From the NCBI GenBank assembly GCA_910577575.1, contig CAJTOG010000017.1, forward strand, positions 1-30,179: a DNA stretch of 30,179 nucleotides, in the 5' to 3' direction. Below the pieces are notes generated by a model. The model saw nothing but the letters and a program-made list of their open reading frames with translations. It did no database searches and was not told the origin of the DNA. Source of the stretch: an uncultured Ruminococcus sp. Lineage in GTDB: Bacteria > Bacillota > Clostridia > Oscillospirales > Ruminococcaceae. Of the stretch, positions 29,321 through 30,179 are shown piece after piece (the first letter of the stretch is position 1; each line of letters starts with the position of its first letter). Made by a program: the position numbers and the translations under genes.

Positions 29321-30179
29321 TGCCGAGAACAGCTTTTATAACTATTGCAGGGCGAACAAATGCAGGAAAATCTTCACTTCTCAATGCTATAGTCGGTGAA
29401 AAAATTGCATCAGTAAGCAGTAAACCACAGACCACACGCACACGTATTACAGGTATTCGCAATATTGATGATGTTCAGCTTGTATTTTTTGATACTCCCG
29501 GACTTCATAAGCCTGTAAATAAATTAAGCGAACATATGCTTGATACTGTAAGGGAATCAGTAAGTGATATTGATGCCGTGGTTTTCGTTCAGGACTGCAC
29601 CAAAAAAATCAATGAGCAGGAACTTAATCTGCTTAAATCACTCAATCAGTCAAAAATGCCTGTTATACTCGTTATTAACAAAATTGACCTTCTAAAAAAT
29701 AAAGACGAGCTTGTGCCGTATATTGCAGATATTTCGTCACAGGCTGATTTTCATGCAGTGATACCGGTAAGTGTAACTGAAAATAATGGCATTGATATTG
29801 TTATTAATGAAATTATTTCAATTTCTGAAGAATCTGTACATTATTTCCCTGATGATATGATTACAGACCAGCCTGAAAAAGTTCTCGCCGGTGAAATGAT
29901 TCGTGAAAAACTTCTTGAGCTTCTTAAGGATGAAGTTCCGCATGGTATAGCAGTCGGAGTTGAGCAGATGTCTGAACGTGACGACAAGGATATTCTTGAT
30001 ATTTCTGCCGTTATCTATTGTGAGCGTGAATCTCATAAGGGTATAGTTATTGGCAAGGGCGGAGCTATGCTAAAAAAAGCTTCAACTGCTGCACGCATTG
30101 AGCTTGAGGAATTTTTCCAGATTAAAGTTAATTTGAAGTGCTGGGTAAAAGTAAAAGAGGATTGGCGGAACCGTGAGGG
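29320..30179 (+). CDS. era: GTPase Era, C-terminus cut by window end
   Basis: Ribosome-assembly GTPase that binds the 3' end of 16S rRNA. 286 residues are visible of roughly 300. G1 is GRTNAGKSS (residues 11-19); the common form is GRPNVGKST, so three positions vary but the Lys and Ser are kept. G3 is DTPG at 58-61 and G4 is NKID at 120-123. The C-terminal KH domain has VIGKGGAMLKKAS. Start ATG 29320 overlaps the ybeY stop. In many Firmicutes dgkA and cdd lie between ybeY and era; here era follows directly. Confidence 0.96.
   Translation, partial: MPRTAFITIAGRTNAGKSSLLNAIVGEKIASVSSKPQTTRTRITGIRNIDDVQLVFFDTPGLHKPVNKLSEHMLDTVRESVSDIDAVVFVQDCTKKINEQELNLLKSLNQSKMPVILVINKIDLLKNKDELVPYIADISSQADFHAVIPVSVTENNGIDIVINEIISISEESVHYFPDDMITDQPEKVLAGEMIREKLLELLKDEVPHGIAVGVEQMSERDDKDILDISAVIYCERESHKGIVIGKGGAMLKKASTAARIELEEFFQIKVNLKCWVKVKEDWRNRE

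Overview
This window reads as chromosomal DNA of a low-GC, spore-gene-bearing Clostridia, most likely a Ruminococcus close to the cellulosome-forming R. flavefaciens group. The pointers are a secreted GH5 endoglucanase with a C-terminal dockerin, a BspA-type leucine-rich-repeat protein, a small acid-soluble spore protein, strong AGGAGG ribosome sites, and TTGACA/TATAAT promoters with 17-bp spacers. The genus call is inference from protein types, not from a marker gene. Most of the window is housekeeping chromosome. I see no prophage, CRISPR array, rRNA or tRNA.

Layout. 1-1.7 kb: a small membrane protein, ribH, and a HAD phosphatase translationally coupled to ribH. 1.7-3.2 kb (minus): an ECF sigma factor and a membrane-anchored Thr-rich partner. 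3.35-9.6 kb: one long plus-strand operon from a consensus promoter, valS, MmcQ/YjbR, GNAT, a hypothetical gene, Dabb, SDR and folC. 9.6-11.1 kb: gdhA, with a long palindrome over its -35 box. 11.05-11.5 kb (minus): a DUF3795-like gene broken by an in-frame TGA. 11.6-14.9 kb (minus): a membrane EAL phosphodiesterase followed by pfkA. 15.1-17.3 kb: a divergent OmpR-type response regulator and histidine kinase.

17.35-17.5 kb holds a possible small RNA. 17.5-19.7 kb: a DUF3784 membrane protein and the dockerin GH5 enzyme. 19.75-22.7 kb: a zinc-ribbon/LRR protein, pyrK, pyrD and ruvX. 22.7-24.6 kb: a tiny membrane protein (minus), trmL, degV and ssp (minus). 24.6-25.1 kb: a gene-poor stretch with a transposon-end-like hairpin and a promoter-driven 43-codon ORF (minus). 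25.1-26.2 kb (minus): gap. 26.4-27.2 kb: an unrecognised gene. 27.26 kb to the window end: CYTH protein, phoH, ybeY and era in one tightly packed operon.

Functionally, the window joins translation and RNA quality control (valS, trmL, ybeY, era, phoH), cofactor and pyrimidine synthesis (ribH, folC, pyrKD), central carbon and nitrogen metabolism (pfkA, gap, gdhA), signalling (ECF pair, two-component pair, c-di-GMP hydrolysis) and plant-fibre degradation (GH5-dockerin). I found no complete novel defence or mobile system. The least explained items are the 24.8-25.07 kb element, the 17.35-17.5 kb RNA candidate, the interrupted DUF3795 gene, and the PDE-pfkA pairing.
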